From Methylocystis sp. IM3 (lineage in GTDB: Bacteria > Pseudomonadota > Alphaproteobacteria > Rhizobiales > Beijerinckiaceae), in NCBI RefSeq assembly GCF_038070105.1, contig NZ_JBBPBZ010000002.1:1418501-1482500 (forward strand): a DNA stretch of 64,000 bases, in the 5' to 3' direction. Positions within the stretch are counted from its first letter, which is position 1. Every line of letters starts with the position of its first letter. The position numbers and the translations under genes are program-made. Under the pieces are notes generated by a model. It was given only the letters and a program-made list of their open reading frames with translations, did no database searches and had not been told where the DNA came from. Shown piece after piece: positions 1 to 8,006 of this stretch.

Positions 1-14
1 CAACGCCGGGACAT
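1..14 (-). CDS. 5' end of a gene running off the left edge
   Basis: On the minus strand an ATG at 14-12 is preceded by an AAAGGAAG Shine-Dalgarno-like stretch at a good distance. It opens a frame (M-S-R-R) that leaves the window. Only four codons are visible, so no function can be given. The gene would be divergent from mtdB. Confidence 0.4.
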
Positions 15-416
15 GGAACTTCCTTTCAAACCAGTGTAGCGCTTCCAAACGCCGGGAGAGCATAATGCCCGCACGTCGCCGGCGGATGGGTGGAAACGAC
101 AAGAAAAGGCCCGCCGTCCTGCGCCGAGCCCTGTTCGCGAGCCTTATAAGAGCAAAGCGCCGCGAGCGTCAACCGGGCGGAAAGGCCGAACTGACGCGAG
201 CCGGGGGTAAAGCGGGGCTGCGGCGCGATGGCCTCTGGACATTGGCGGCGTTCTGGGCTCTAAGCCTCATCGTCGCTCCGGGCGGGTCCAGGCGCGCCCG
301 CGTCGTTCAGTCGCCCGGAATCATCGAAAATCGACAGAGCCGAAGCCTGTCCTCCCGCCACGCTCCCACATTGCCCGGGGCGCTGCGCCGAAATGACAAA
401 GGTTGGGGAAATTCCT
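15..416. other. Intergenic region upstream of mtdB
   Basis: About 400 bp separate the divergent left-edge gene from mtdB. The long plus-strand frame crossing this stretch and running out of frame into mtdB has no domain I recognise and looks like a GC-rich shadow. No clear -35/-10 pair could be assigned. It presumably holds both divergent promoters. Confidence 0.4.
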
Positions 417-1307
417 ATGGCCAAAGCAATTCTCCATATGCTGAGCACGTTGAAGCATATGAGCCCCTTCGACGTGAACATGGCCCTGGACGCCGGCTAC
501 GACGCCGCGATTCCCTATACAAATGTGACGCTCGACGAGGTCACCGCGCTGGTGCAGGACGCCATGTTCTCCCGCGCGCCCTCCGCCGCCCTCAAGACCG
601 GCATCTTCTTTGCGGGCCGCGACGCGGTGCTCGCCCTCGACATGCTCGAGGCGGCCAAGAAGGCGCTGCTGAAGCCCTTCGAAGTGTCGCTCTTTGCCGA
701 CCCCTATGGCTCCTTCACCACCGCCGGCGCGATGGTCGCCTGCACCGAGAAGGTGCTGCGCGAGAAGAAGAACCGCGAGCTGAAGGGAGCCCGGATCGTC
801 ATTTACGGCGCGACCGGCGTCGTGGGCTATTCCTCTGCGGTCATCGCGGCGCTGGAAGGCGCCGAGGTGACGATCGTCGGCTACAGCGGCCTCGACCGCG
901 TCGCCAAGCAGGCCGACGAAATGAACAAGCGTTTCAACATCAAGGTGACGCCGGCGGACGGCAGCAGCCACGAAATGGTGCGCGAGTTGCTGATGAAGCA
1001 TGAGATCGCGCTCTGCGCCGCCCGCGCGGGCGTGCAGGTGCTTTCAAAGGATGACCTCTCGGCGGCCAAGGACCTGCTGATCGCCGCCGACGTGAACGCC
1101 GTGCCGCCGCTCGGCGTCGAGGGCTGTGGCCTGCACGACAATGGCGTCGTCGTCTCCGCGCATGGCGCGCTGGGCATTGGCGCGCTCGCGATCGGCAATG
1201 TGAAATACGGCACGGAGTCCGGCCTCTTCAAACAGATGGTCACTTCGGACAAGCCGCTCTGCCTCGATTTCCGCCACGCCTTCGCGTTGGCGCGTCAGCT
1301 CGTCTGA
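417..1307 (+). CDS. mtdB: NAD(P)-dependent methylene-tetrahydromethanopterin dehydrogenase MtdB
   Basis: Oxidises methylene-H4MPT to methenyl-H4MPT in the cytoplasmic formaldehyde oxidation route of methylotrophs. The N-terminus (ILHML, LKHMSPFDVNMALDAGYD) and the C-terminal part (AADVNAVPPLGVEG, GALGIGALAIGNVKY) match MtdB rather than the shorter-diverged MtdA. A Rossmann glycine motif (YGATGVVGYSS) lies near residue 135. I start at ATG 417 because GGGGA sits 4-8 bases upstream. An in-frame ATG at 393 would add eight residues not typical of the family. The protein is 296 residues, the usual length. fae follows 168 bp downstream in the same direction, so the two consecutive C1 steps are encoded side by side. 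Confidence 0.95.
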   Translation: MAKAILHMLSTLKHMSPFDVNMALDAGYDAAIPYTNVTLDEVTALVQDAMFSRAPSAALKTGIFFAGRDAVLALDMLEAAKKALLKPFEVSLFADPYGSFTTAGAMVACTEKVLREKKNRELKGARIVIYGATGVVGYSSAVIAALEGAEVTIVGYSGLDRVAKQADEMNKRFNIKVTPADGSSHEMVRELLMKHEIALCAARAGVQVLSKDDLSAAKDLLIAADVNAVPPLGVEGCGLHDNGVVVSAHGALGIGALAIGNVKYGTESGLFKQMVTSDKPLCLDFRHAFALARQLV

Positions 1308-1475
1308 TTCTCGCGTGCCGTCGGCCAAGCTTGGCGCCGGCGCACGAAACTGGTTGAGTGCGCGCCGCGGGAGAGACTGCGGCGCTTCTCAAGGCCGGCG
1401 CCTCACGCGCACGGTTTCTTCCAAAAACGCCCGCCCTGCGGCGGGGTTGTCAGGTTTCTCTGAAAGGAAACGCAC

Positions 1476-1985
1476 ATGGCTTTGATCAACAAGATGCTGG
1501 TCGGCGAGTCGCTCGTCGGCGAGGGCAACGAAGTCGCTCACATCGACCTCATCATGGGTCCGCGCGGCTCGGCCGCCGAGCTGGCTTTCGCCAATGCGCT
1601 CGTCAACAACAAGGACGGCTTCACGACGCTGCTCGCGGTCGTTGCGCCGAACCTGCTCTGCAAGCCGAACACGATCCTCTTCAACAAGGTCACCATCAAG
1701 GGCGCCAAGCAGGCCGTCCAGATGTTCGGCCCGGCCCAGCACGGCGTCGCCAAGGCCGTTGCGGATTCGGTCGCCGAGGGCGTGATCCCGGTTTCGGAAG
1801 CCGACGACCTGTTCATCTCGGTCGGCGTGTTCATCCACTGGGACGCCAGCGACGACAAGAAGATCCAGGACTACAACTATCAGGCCACGAAGGAAGCCAT
1901 CGCTCGCGCCGTTCGCGGCGAGCCGAAGGCCTCCGAAGTCGTCGCCAAGCGCAACGAAGCCAAGCACCCCTTCGCTCCGAACTGA
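1476..1985 (+). CDS. fae: Formaldehyde-activating enzyme Fae
   Basis: Condenses formaldehyde with H4MPT to give methylene-H4MPT, the substrate of the MtdB encoded just upstream. The 169-residue sequence carries the family core: [14 protein letters not shown] near residue 15, with the His that acts in catalysis, then [30 protein letters not shown] and FIHWDA. Length is exactly as expected. AAGGA sits 8 bases before the ATG. A strong intrinsic terminator follows 35 bp after the stop. Fae is usually one of the most abundant proteins in methylotrophs, consistent with the strong ribosome site and dedicated terminator. Confidence 0.97.
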   Translation: MALINKMLVGESLVGEGNEVAHIDLIMGPRGSAAELAFANALVNNKDGFTTLLAVVAPNLLCKPNTILFNKVTIKGAKQAVQMFGPAQHGVAKAVADSVAEGVIPVSEADDLFISVGVFIHWDASDDKKIQDYNYQATKEAIARAVRGEPKASEVVAKRNEAKHPFAPN

Positions 1986-2018
1986 TTTCGGGCCAAGGGT
2001 TGAGCAGGCCTCGATTCG

Positions 2019-2051
2019 AAGGGGAGCCCTTGCGGCTCCCCTTTTTGTTTT
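2019..2051 (+). terminator. Intrinsic terminator after fae
   Basis: GGGGAGCC at 2021-2028 and GGCTCCCC at 2034-2041 form a perfect 8-bp stem with a 5-base loop. TTTTTGTTTT follows directly. It lies between fae and the MfnF-like gene, so that gene must be read from its own promoter or by read-through. Confidence 0.9.
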
Positions 2052-2078
2052 GTCGCGCTCAATGGCATAGATCGACGC

Positions 2079-3125
2079 ATGACTGCGATCATCGGATGGG
2101 ACATTGGCGGCGCCCATGTAAAAGCGGCGCGGGCGGAAAACGGGCGGCTGGTCGCCATCACGCAGCGCGCCTGCGCGCCGCATCTCGGCCTTGCGCATCT
2201 GGAAGCGCCGATACGTGAGACGCTCGCGAGCCTGGGCCCGGCGGCGCAGCACCGTATCACCATGACGGCGGAGCTTTCCGACGCCTTCGAAGATCGAACG
2301 CATGGGGTCGTCTCGGTCGCCGCCATCGCCGCACATGAAATAGGCGGCGATATACTCTTCTACGCTGGCGCCCTTGGATTGGTGCCGCGAGCCCGCGTCG
2401 CGGACGCGGCCAGATCCATCGCTTCCGCCAATTGGCGGGCAAGCGCCGAACTCGTAGCGCGGCAGTGCGGCGAGGCGCTGTTCATCGACATCGGCTCGAC
2501 GACCACGGACCTCGTTCCGATTCACAACGGCCGCGTCAGCGCGTTGGGCGACTCCGACGCCGAGCGGCTTTGTCATGGCGAATTGGCCTATGCGGGCTTT
2601 TCGCGAGGCGCGCCGCAAGCCTATGTGAAGCACGCTCCCGTCGACGGGTGTTGGACGCCGCTCGTAAACGAGGCCTTCGCCTCCATGGCGGACGTGCGGC
2701 GGGTTCTCGGCGATCTGCCCGAAGGGGAGAGCGACGCGGACATGTCGCCGACCGCCGACGGGCGGCCGAAGACCATTGCCGCGTCGCGCGCGCGACTCGC
2801 CCGTCTCGTCGGCCGCGATGGGCTCGATCTGTCGTCGGCGCAGATCGAGGCCCTGGCCGACTATTTCGCGCGAGCGCAATTACGCGCGATCGAAGATCAG
2901 ATCGCCCTACAGGCGTCGCAGGGCGCTGTTTTTGCGGGAGCGCCCTTTGTCGGCGCGGGGATTGGCCGCGCCCTCGTTGCGCGGCTCGCAAATCTGCAAA
3001 ATCGCGCATATCTCGATTTCGCTGACTTCCTCGAGGCGCCGAATGCCTTGGCGGCGGCGAGCGGCAATTGCGCCGCGGCTGCGTCGCTCGCTCTCTTGCC
3101 GCCTGAACGGATCATTAAAGGCTAA
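2079..3125 (+). CDS. H4MPT-linked C1 pathway protein, hydantoinase/ASKHA fold, MfnF-like
   Basis: A 348-residue member of the family annotated as H4MPT-linked C1 transfer pathway protein (COG1548 type), found in methanogens and H4MPT-using methylotrophs. The ASKHA-type phosphate motif GWDIGGAHVKAA is at the N-terminus, and a second motif (FIDIGSTTTDLVPI) is near residue 137. In methanogens the homologue I believe corresponds to MfnF joins the aminomethylfuran diphosphate to the tyramine part of methanofuran. By analogy this would serve methylofuran synthesis. The MfnB and MfnE homologues in the facing cluster support that. There is no clear Shine-Dalgarno before the ATG. Family assignment is firm; the exact reaction is inferred. 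Confidence 0.85.
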   Translation: MTAIIGWDIGGAHVKAARAENGRLVAITQRACAPHLGLAHLEAPIRETLASLGPAAQHRITMTAELSDAFEDRTHGVVSVAAIAAHEIGGDILFYAGALGLVPRARVADAARSIASANWRASAELVARQCGEALFIDIGSTTTDLVPIHNGRVSALGDSDAERLCHGELAYAGFSRGAPQAYVKHAPVDGCWTPLVNEAFASMADVRRVLGDLPEGESDADMSPTADGRPKTIAASRARLARLVGRDGLDLSSAQIEALADYFARAQLRAIEDQIALQASQGAVFAGAPFVGAGIGRALVARLANLQNRAYLDFADFLEAPNALAAASGNCAAAASLALLPPERIIKG

Positions 3126-3160
3126 GCCATAGGTTTCTCCGCGGATTCGTGGAGGAACGG

Positions 3161-4699
3161 TTGAAAAATTGGCATGTCGTCGCGAGCGCCGTCTGTTTCA
3201 CCTCGGCAAGTTCTGTGCTGCTCGCATCGAGCTTCTCGCTTTTGCCGGCGCTTCTCGTTCTCGGAGGCGTCGCCGCCGTAAATATTCTCTTCGCCGGCGG
3301 CAATTTCGGGGCCGCGCTGCAACGGCCGGTGGAGTGGCGTTGGCTGGCGACCTGCGCGGCCGTCGCGCTCTTGCTGACGCTGCTGGGCGGCGAGGGGCAT
3401 CTGTTCTTCTCGAAAGATGATTGGCTCGGGCGCGACGCCGTGCTCGCCGACCTCGTCGGCCGTTCCATGCCTGTCCTCTATCATCACGAAGGCGGCGATT
3501 TCATACTCCGCGCGCCGCTCGGCATGTATCTCTTTCCAGCCGCAATCGGCAGGATCGCGGGCCTTCCGGCCGCGCATCTCGCGATGGCGGCGCAGACCAC
3601 GGGCCTGCTCTCGACTTTCTTTTACGCCGTCACGCTCGTCTGGCCGCGCGGCCGGCTGGCCTTCATCTTTTTGTTTGTCTGTTTCAGCGGGCTCGACAGC
3701 ATTCCCGTTCTCTTGAAAACCGGGGCTGCGTCGCTCTTGCGTGTCCCCGCCTTCTGGGTCGACATCGGCTATTTTCCGCCCAATCTCGCGCAGTTTTTTT
3801 GGGCGCCGCCCCATGCGTTGCCAGGCTGGTGGTTTGCGGCGCTCGCCGGACTCTATGTCCGCCGGGAGATCGACCTCGCCGCTCTCGCGGCGGCGAGCTT
3901 GCCGCTTTTGTTGTGGTCGCCGCTCGCCCTTATGGGCGGCGTCCTGATCTTTATCCCCCTTGCGCTGCTCTCGCCTCGCGAGATCGCGCGGCCGCGAGTC
4001 GCGCTCGCCTGTATGTGCGCGGCCGGGTTTCTACCGGTCCTCGCCTATCTTCGGGCCGGCGCAGAGGATGTGCCGCATCGCCTCCAGGTCTTCGATGAAG
4101 GATTTCTGGATCAATATCTTCTGCTCGTGATTTTCGGCCTGACGCAGATCGCGGTCGTCTTCTTGTTCTGGAAAAGGATCGGAGCCTGGTTTCGGCCGGT
4201 CCTTGCGATCTCGGTCATTCTCCTGTTGCTGATTCCGCTCTTCAGCATGGGCTATATGAATGACGTCACGCAGCGGGTTTCGATCGCGCCGCGGGCGCTC
4301 CTGGCCTTCGGCTACAATGCGCTGCTGATTGAATGTTTCTTGTCGCGGGCTTGGCTGGCGTTGGCCTCGGGCGCGCTCGTTGTCCTGATCAGCGCCATAT
4401 CGCCCGCGCTCGAACTCTACGACACGCTGACGACGCCTCGATTCTCCATCAGCGACTGCAACTTGCTGACCGTTTACCGCAAGCATAACCACGATCGCTA
4501 TTTGCCGACATATATCGCCGCCGTGGAGTCCTTCCCGTCCTGGCTTTTCCCTGCCGGTCCACAAAAAGCGGCTCTCGAAGTCGAAACGCGTCTGTGCTGG
4601 CCCGATCGGATATATGGGGAGAAGCTTTTCAACTGGCTCAAACCCGAGAATCGCATCTGGCTTCGCGCCCCCTCTCCACAGGAGCTGGCGGAGCCGTAG
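3161..4699 (+). CDS. Polytopic membrane protein of unknown function
   Basis: About 512 residues with roughly ten hydrophobic segments, for example SFSLLPALLVLGGVAAVNIL near the N-terminus and ISVILLLLIPLFSMGYM after residue 345. Non-membrane loops face a hydrophilic C-terminal tail of about 100 residues containing Cys and Trp. The overall look resembles polytopic glycosyltransferase or O-antigen-type proteins, but I see no diagnostic motif. I start at TTG 3161 because GGAGGA lies at 3151-3156. An in-frame GTG at 3149 is the alternative. It lies 35 bp after the MfnF-like gene in the same direction and convergent with the DUF447 gene, so it may be co-transcribed with cofactor genes. Confidence 0.75.
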   Translation: MKNWHVVASAVCFTSASSVLLASSFSLLPALLVLGGVAAVNILFAGGNFGAALQRPVEWRWLATCAAVALLLTLLGGEGHLFFSKDDWLGRDAVLADLVGRSMPVLYHHEGGDFILRAPLGMYLFPAAIGRIAGLPAAHLAMAAQTTGLLSTFFYAVTLVWPRGRLAFIFLFVCFSGLDSIPVLLKTGAASLLRVPAFWVDIGYFPPNLAQFFWAPPHALPGWWFAALAGLYVRREIDLAALAAASLPLLLWSPLALMGGVLIFIPLALLSPREIARPRVALACMCAAGFLPVLAYLRAGAEDVPHRLQVFDEGFLDQYLLLVIFGLTQIAVVFLFWKRIGAWFRPVLAISVILLLLIPLFSMGYMNDVTQRVSIAPRALLAFGYNALLIECFLSRAWLALASGALVVLISAISPALELYDTLTTPRFSISDCNLLTVYRKHNHDRYLPTYIAAVESFPSWLFPAGPQKAALEVETRLCWPDRIYGEKLFNWLKPENRIWLRAPSPQELAEP

Positions 4700-4708
4700 T
4701 GTGAAACG

Positions 4709-5278
4709 TCAGCCCGCCTCTTTATCGAGATGAGATTCGATCTTCTTCATCACCACGTCCCATGCTTCGCGCTCTGCGTCGCCGGCGGTCTTCTCGATTG
4801 CGATCTGGAGATAGGCGAGCTCGCTTTCGATCTTCTCGCGGGACAGGCGCCCAAGCCGCGTCGCGAGAATGGCCGCCTCCAGCACGGCGGCGCGGGCGCG
4901 GTTCATGCCGAGAAACGGCCGGTGCGATTCCGTGTGTCTCACGCGGCAGAAGAAGCGCGGGCGAGTCTCGTCCTCCTCGACGCGGATGATTTCCAGCTCC
5001 GCATGGGCGAGGGCGCCGGAGAGGCGGGGCGCAGGCCAGCCTTCGATGTCGGTGAGCGGGAAGCTGCGCACGCCCGTCACCAGGCCCGCGAAGACGCGCG
5101 CATCATCCGTAAAGCTCGCCGTGAATTTCTTGCCATGTTCGAGATTGAACAGGGTGGTCGAGGGCCGGAAGGGGGCGGCGATCCAATGCGCGCCCTCCTC
5201 GATGAGGCCGAGCGGCGCCACATGCGGGCGCCCGTCCGGGGACAGCGTCGTGACGACGCACTCATGAATCAGAGGCAT
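4709..5278 (-). CDS. DUF447 family protein of the H4MPT gene cluster
   Basis: A 189-residue protein of the DUF447 family (flavin-reductase-like split barrel), found almost only in methanogens and H4MPT-dependent methylotrophs. The N-terminal half (IHECVVTTLSPDGRPHVAPLG) is the typical split-barrel start. The C-terminal half is helical. Start at ATG 5278: the open frame runs further upstream, but those extra residues lie inside the upstream gene and are Arg-rich shadow sequence. Its first 17 bases overlap the end of the DHPS-like gene, which indicates translational coupling. Its biochemical role is unknown. Context points to synthesis of, or redox chemistry around, H4MPT or methylofuran. Confidence 0.85.
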   Translation of the reverse strand: MPLIHECVVTTLSPDGRPHVAPLGLIEEGAHWIAAPFRPSTTLFNLEHGKKFTASFTDDARVFAGLVTGVRSFPLTDIEGWPAPRLSGALAHAELEIIRVEEDETRPRFFCRVRHTESHRPFLGMNRARAAVLEAAILATRLGRLSREKIESELAYLQIAIEKTAGDAEREAWDVVMKKIESHLDKEAG

Positions 5279-6680
5279 TTCCTTTTCCCTCGCCCGCCTT
5301 GCGCATGGTGTGCCCCGCTTCCTTGAAGCGGGTCGCTTCTTCCTCGTCGATGTCCATGGCGACGCCAAAGCCGAGCGGTTCGTCCTGGCGGTAACGCTTG
5401 CCGAGCTTGAAGGCGAGCTCGGCCTTCATCAGCTCCGCGCCGAGATAGAAGGCGTGCGCGCCGTCCTGCTCGACATTGAGATGCGGAAAGAGAGCCATCG
5501 CGTCCTTTTCCACCGCGTGGAAGTGCTTGGCGAAAATGTGCACGCCGTCCTGCGTCGTCTCGATGCGGAAATTGGCGTCGCGCAATTCGCGGGCGAGCTC
5601 GGCGATTTCCGCCGGGGTCGCGGCATAGGGTCGCTTGTCGTGCACCTGCAACAGCGCGTCGCTATAGCCCTTCGGCAGCGCGCGGTCGGCGCGCGCGGCG
5701 TACATCAGACGTCGCGCGGCGTCGTGCTCCTGAAGCGTGCGCCGGGTGTGCGGGCTGACCTGCACGGTGAGCAGATGGCGGATATGAAGCTCCGAACATA
5801 TCCCGAGCATCGCCGCCGTTATGCCGGCTGTGTCCGCGTCCGTGAGTTCGGTGAGATTGCCCGTGCCCATCATGATCTCGGCCTCGGGCTCCCGCGCGCG
5901 CAGCTCCACGTAACGCGCAACGGAGGCCGCGAATCCAAAGTGGATGGGGTCGAGAATGGGATCGAGAATGAAGTCGATTCCCCGCGCGCGGGCGATGCTG
6001 GCGGCGCGCTGGAGGGAGTCGAGATCGCCATGCGGGCGGGGCACCAGCACCGGAACGAGGGCCGAATTGTCGGGCAATATCGCAAGCGTATCTTCGTCGA
6101 GGCTCAGGAGATGATCGGCGCCGGCCGCGACCGCGCGTTTCAATTCCTCGACATTGGCCGAATCGACCGAAACCTTCAGCCCCTCCGCCTTCAGCGCGGC
6201 GATCGTTTCTTCCATGTGCTCGAAGGGCGTGTCGGGCAGGCAGCCCAAATCGATCACATCGGCGCCGGCGCGGGTCAGTTCGCGCGCCTTGTCCAGAACC
6301 GCCGCCACGCTCATCTTCGAGGCGTCGACGATCTCGGCGAAAATGCGCATGTCGTAGCGGGAGAGATCGGGCGCGACGCCGCCGCGTCCGAGATAGGCCG
6401 GAAGGTCGGCGATCTCCTCCGGTCCGCGCTCGAAGCGCACGCCGAATTCATCGCTGAGCGTTTCGAGATCGGCGCGGCAGCGGCCCGGCAGAATGACGCG
6501 GTCGGCTTCAACCGGGCGGGGCAGGCGGCGCAGGATGATGTCCTGCGTCATCAGCGCCGCGACCTTCACGCCAATGTCGAAGATGCGCCAGTCGCGCGCC
6601 GCCTCGCCGAAGCTCGCCACCATCCGCTCCAGCCGCGGATAGGCGAGATGTCCGGTGAGGAATAGAAGGCGCTCGCTCAT
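5262..6680 (-). CDS. Dihydropteroate synthase-like protein (DUF6513 type)
   Basis: 472 residues. An N-terminal domain of about 120 residues (FLTGHLAYPRLERMV) precedes a TIM-barrel pterin-binding domain with AGADVIDLGCLPDTP near residue 158 and SVDSANVEELKRAV after it. A C-terminal domain (about residues 360-450) contains HIFAKHFHAVEKDAMALFPH. This matches the archaeal-type DHPS-related proteins of H4MPT clusters. In methanogens such proteins are proposed to join the pterin to the arylamine-ribose part of methanopterin. Here it probably does the equivalent step. The downstream DUF447 gene overlaps its 3' end; the flavoprotein gene lies 120 bp upstream. Confidence 0.85.
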   Translation of the reverse strand: MSERLLFLTGHLAYPRLERMVASFGEAARDWRIFDIGVKVAALMTQDIILRRLPRPVEADRVILPGRCRADLETLSDEFGVRFERGPEEIADLPAYLGRGGVAPDLSRYDMRIFAEIVDASKMSVAAVLDKARELTRAGADVIDLGCLPDTPFEHMEETIAALKAEGLKVSVDSANVEELKRAVAAGADHLLSLDEDTLAILPDNSALVPVLVPRPHGDLDSLQRAASIARARGIDFILDPILDPIHFGFAASVARYVELRAREPEAEIMMGTGNLTELTDADTAGITAAMLGICSELHIRHLLTVQVSPHTRRTLQEHDAARRLMYAARADRALPKGYSDALLQVHDKRPYAATPAEIAELARELRDANFRIETTQDGVHIFAKHFHAVEKDAMALFPHLNVEQDGAHAFYLGAELMKAELAFKLGKRYRQDEPLGFGVAMDIDEEEATRFKEAGHTMRKAGEGKGNASDS

Positions 6681-6800
6681 GCTCGGGCTTTCGTGAAAGG
6701 GCCGGATGACGTGACTTAAGTGTCGGCCCGTGGCCGGCCCACCCCTCTAGGGGACGGCGGAAAGCTTAGTCAAATGTGACAGGCGCATCGGGCGCCCGGC

Positions 6801-7358
6801 TCAGACGTGCTCCGCCAGTTCGCGCTTGCGCCGCTCCACGGCCTCCTGAAGGGCCGCGAGGCTCTCGACCACCTGCGTGGCCTCGAAGGATTTGAGCTTG
6901 TCGGTGTTTTCGAGGTCGATCCGACGGGGATAGACCATCACCATGCCTTTTGGCGCGCGCGTTTCGAGTTCGGGGGCGGTGTCGCAGGCGAAAACGATGG
7001 TCGGCACGCGGCATTTGCCGGCCTGGGCGAAGACATTGGTCGCCAGATTGTCGGAAATGCCGACGACGGCCTTGGCGACCGTGTTCGATGTCGCCGGCGC
7101 CACCACCAGCGTGTGATAGACGTTGTAGTAGAAGCCGCCGACCGGCGCCGCGCTCGCGGTCGTGTCCTTGAAGATGCGGATCGTGTCGGGGAGATCGAGG
7201 TCGTGCTTGTACATCCGCACGACTTCGGCCGCCGCCTTGCTGACGAAGAGGTCGCAATGGTCGAGCGAGCGGATCATCTCTAGACATTCGGTAAAGAAAT
7301 GCCCGGAGCCCGTGAGCGCCCATCCCCAGCGCGGCGTGACGACGTTCTTCTTGCTCAT
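6801..7358 (-). CDS. Flavoprotein of the dihydromethanopterin reductase (DmrB/Afp) type
   Basis: A 185-residue FMN-binding flavoprotein of the Flavoprotein/phosphopantothenoylcysteine-decarboxylase fold. WALTGSGHFFTECLEMI at the N-terminus is the FMN-phosphate loop and VVAPATSNTVAKAVVGISDNL (second half of the sheet) is the conserved flavin segment. Homologues called dihydromethanopterin reductase (acceptor) or archaeoflavoprotein occur in H4MPT clusters. A role in the last reduction to H4MPT is the likely one, though methylotrophs also have the unrelated DmrA. It starts 12 bp after the kinase gene ends, in the same operon. Confidence 0.82.
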   Translation of the reverse strand: MSKKNVVTPRWGWALTGSGHFFTECLEMIRSLDHCDLFVSKAAAEVVRMYKHDLDLPDTIRIFKDTTASAAPVGGFYYNVYHTLVVAPATSNTVAKAVVGISDNLATNVFAQAGKCRVPTIVFACDTAPELETRAPKGMVMVYPRRIDLENTDKLKSFEATQVVESLAALQEAVERRKRELAEHV

Positions 7359-7370
7359 GAAACGATCTTC

Positions 7371-8006
7371 TTATGTTGAGACGTGCGCGCCGGGCAGAGC
7401 GCCGCCGGCCAGGAGCTCGCCCGCAGAGGCGAGCGCGCCGGGACCGGCGACGACGACGGGCGTTCCGTCGACATAGGCTGGAAAGGCAGGATCGACAACG
7501 CCGGCCGAGACGAGGCTCGCCATGGCGGAATCCGGGAGAACATCGACGCTCTTGACCATCAGCAGCGATTGCGCGCCGCAGCGGCGCGCGAGCCAGGCCG
7601 CGAGGCTGTCGGAGGTCACGTCCCAGCCCGGCGCGATTTCCGCCGCCGCCGAAACCATGGCCGAAGCGCGCCACAGCGCCGGCCGGCCCCGCGCGTGAAG
7701 GGCGTCGATCTCGTCGGGGCGCGCGGCGAGATCGAGGCCGTGGAGCTGCGCCAGCGCCAGCGCATATTGCTCCATGGCGAGCACGGCCATGGCGTGCGCC
7801 GTATCATCGTCGAAGCCGAGCCGGGGCTGCGCGGCGCGCACGGCGTCGGCGAAGGGGCCGCCGCCCGCGACGAGAGTGAGGCGATGCGGCCATCGGCGCA
7901 GCGCCGCGATCCAGCGTGCGAGATCGGGCGAAGCGTGGAGACTGCCGCCGATCTTGGCGACGAGCAGGGGGCGCGCCCCGGCGGGCGCCTCCCGCGTCAT
8001 CCTCAA
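7371..8006 (-). CDS. Amino-acid-kinase family protein, MfnE-like
   Basis: 211 residues of the amino acid kinase (aspartokinase/uridylate kinase) superfamily. VAKIGGSLHASPDLARWI gives the N-terminal Lys-Gly-Gly-Ser nucleotide loop, VAGGGPFADAVR the second Gly-rich loop and DVTSDSLAAWLA the Asp-containing substrate/nucleotide segment. In methanogens a uridylate-kinase-like enzyme (MfnE) makes the diphosphate of aminomethylfuran. The same job in methylofuran synthesis is likely here, because the gene overlaps the 3' end of the MfnB-FolB fusion by 4 bp. The family is clear; the substrate is inferred. Confidence 0.8.
   Translation of the reverse strand: MRMTREAPAGARPLLVAKIGGSLHASPDLARWIAALRRWPHRLTLVAGGGPFADAVRAAQPRLGFDDDTAHAMAVLAMEQYALALAQLHGLDLAARPDEIDALHARGRPALWRASAMVSAAAEIAPGWDVTSDSLAAWLARRCGAQSLLMVKSVDVLPDSAMASLVSAGVVDPAFPAYVDGTPVVVAGPGALASAGELLAGGALPGAHVST

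Noticed and set aside
65..1003. 312-residue frame overlapping the start of mtdB
   Set aside because: Runs in another frame through mtdB; composition is that of a GC-rich shadow.
1358..2218. 286-residue frame over fae
   Set aside because: Out of frame with fae and crosses its terminator; Arg-rich shadow.
6766..7674. 302-residue minus-strand frame over the flavoprotein and kinase genes
   Set aside because: Off-frame translation of two recognised genes.
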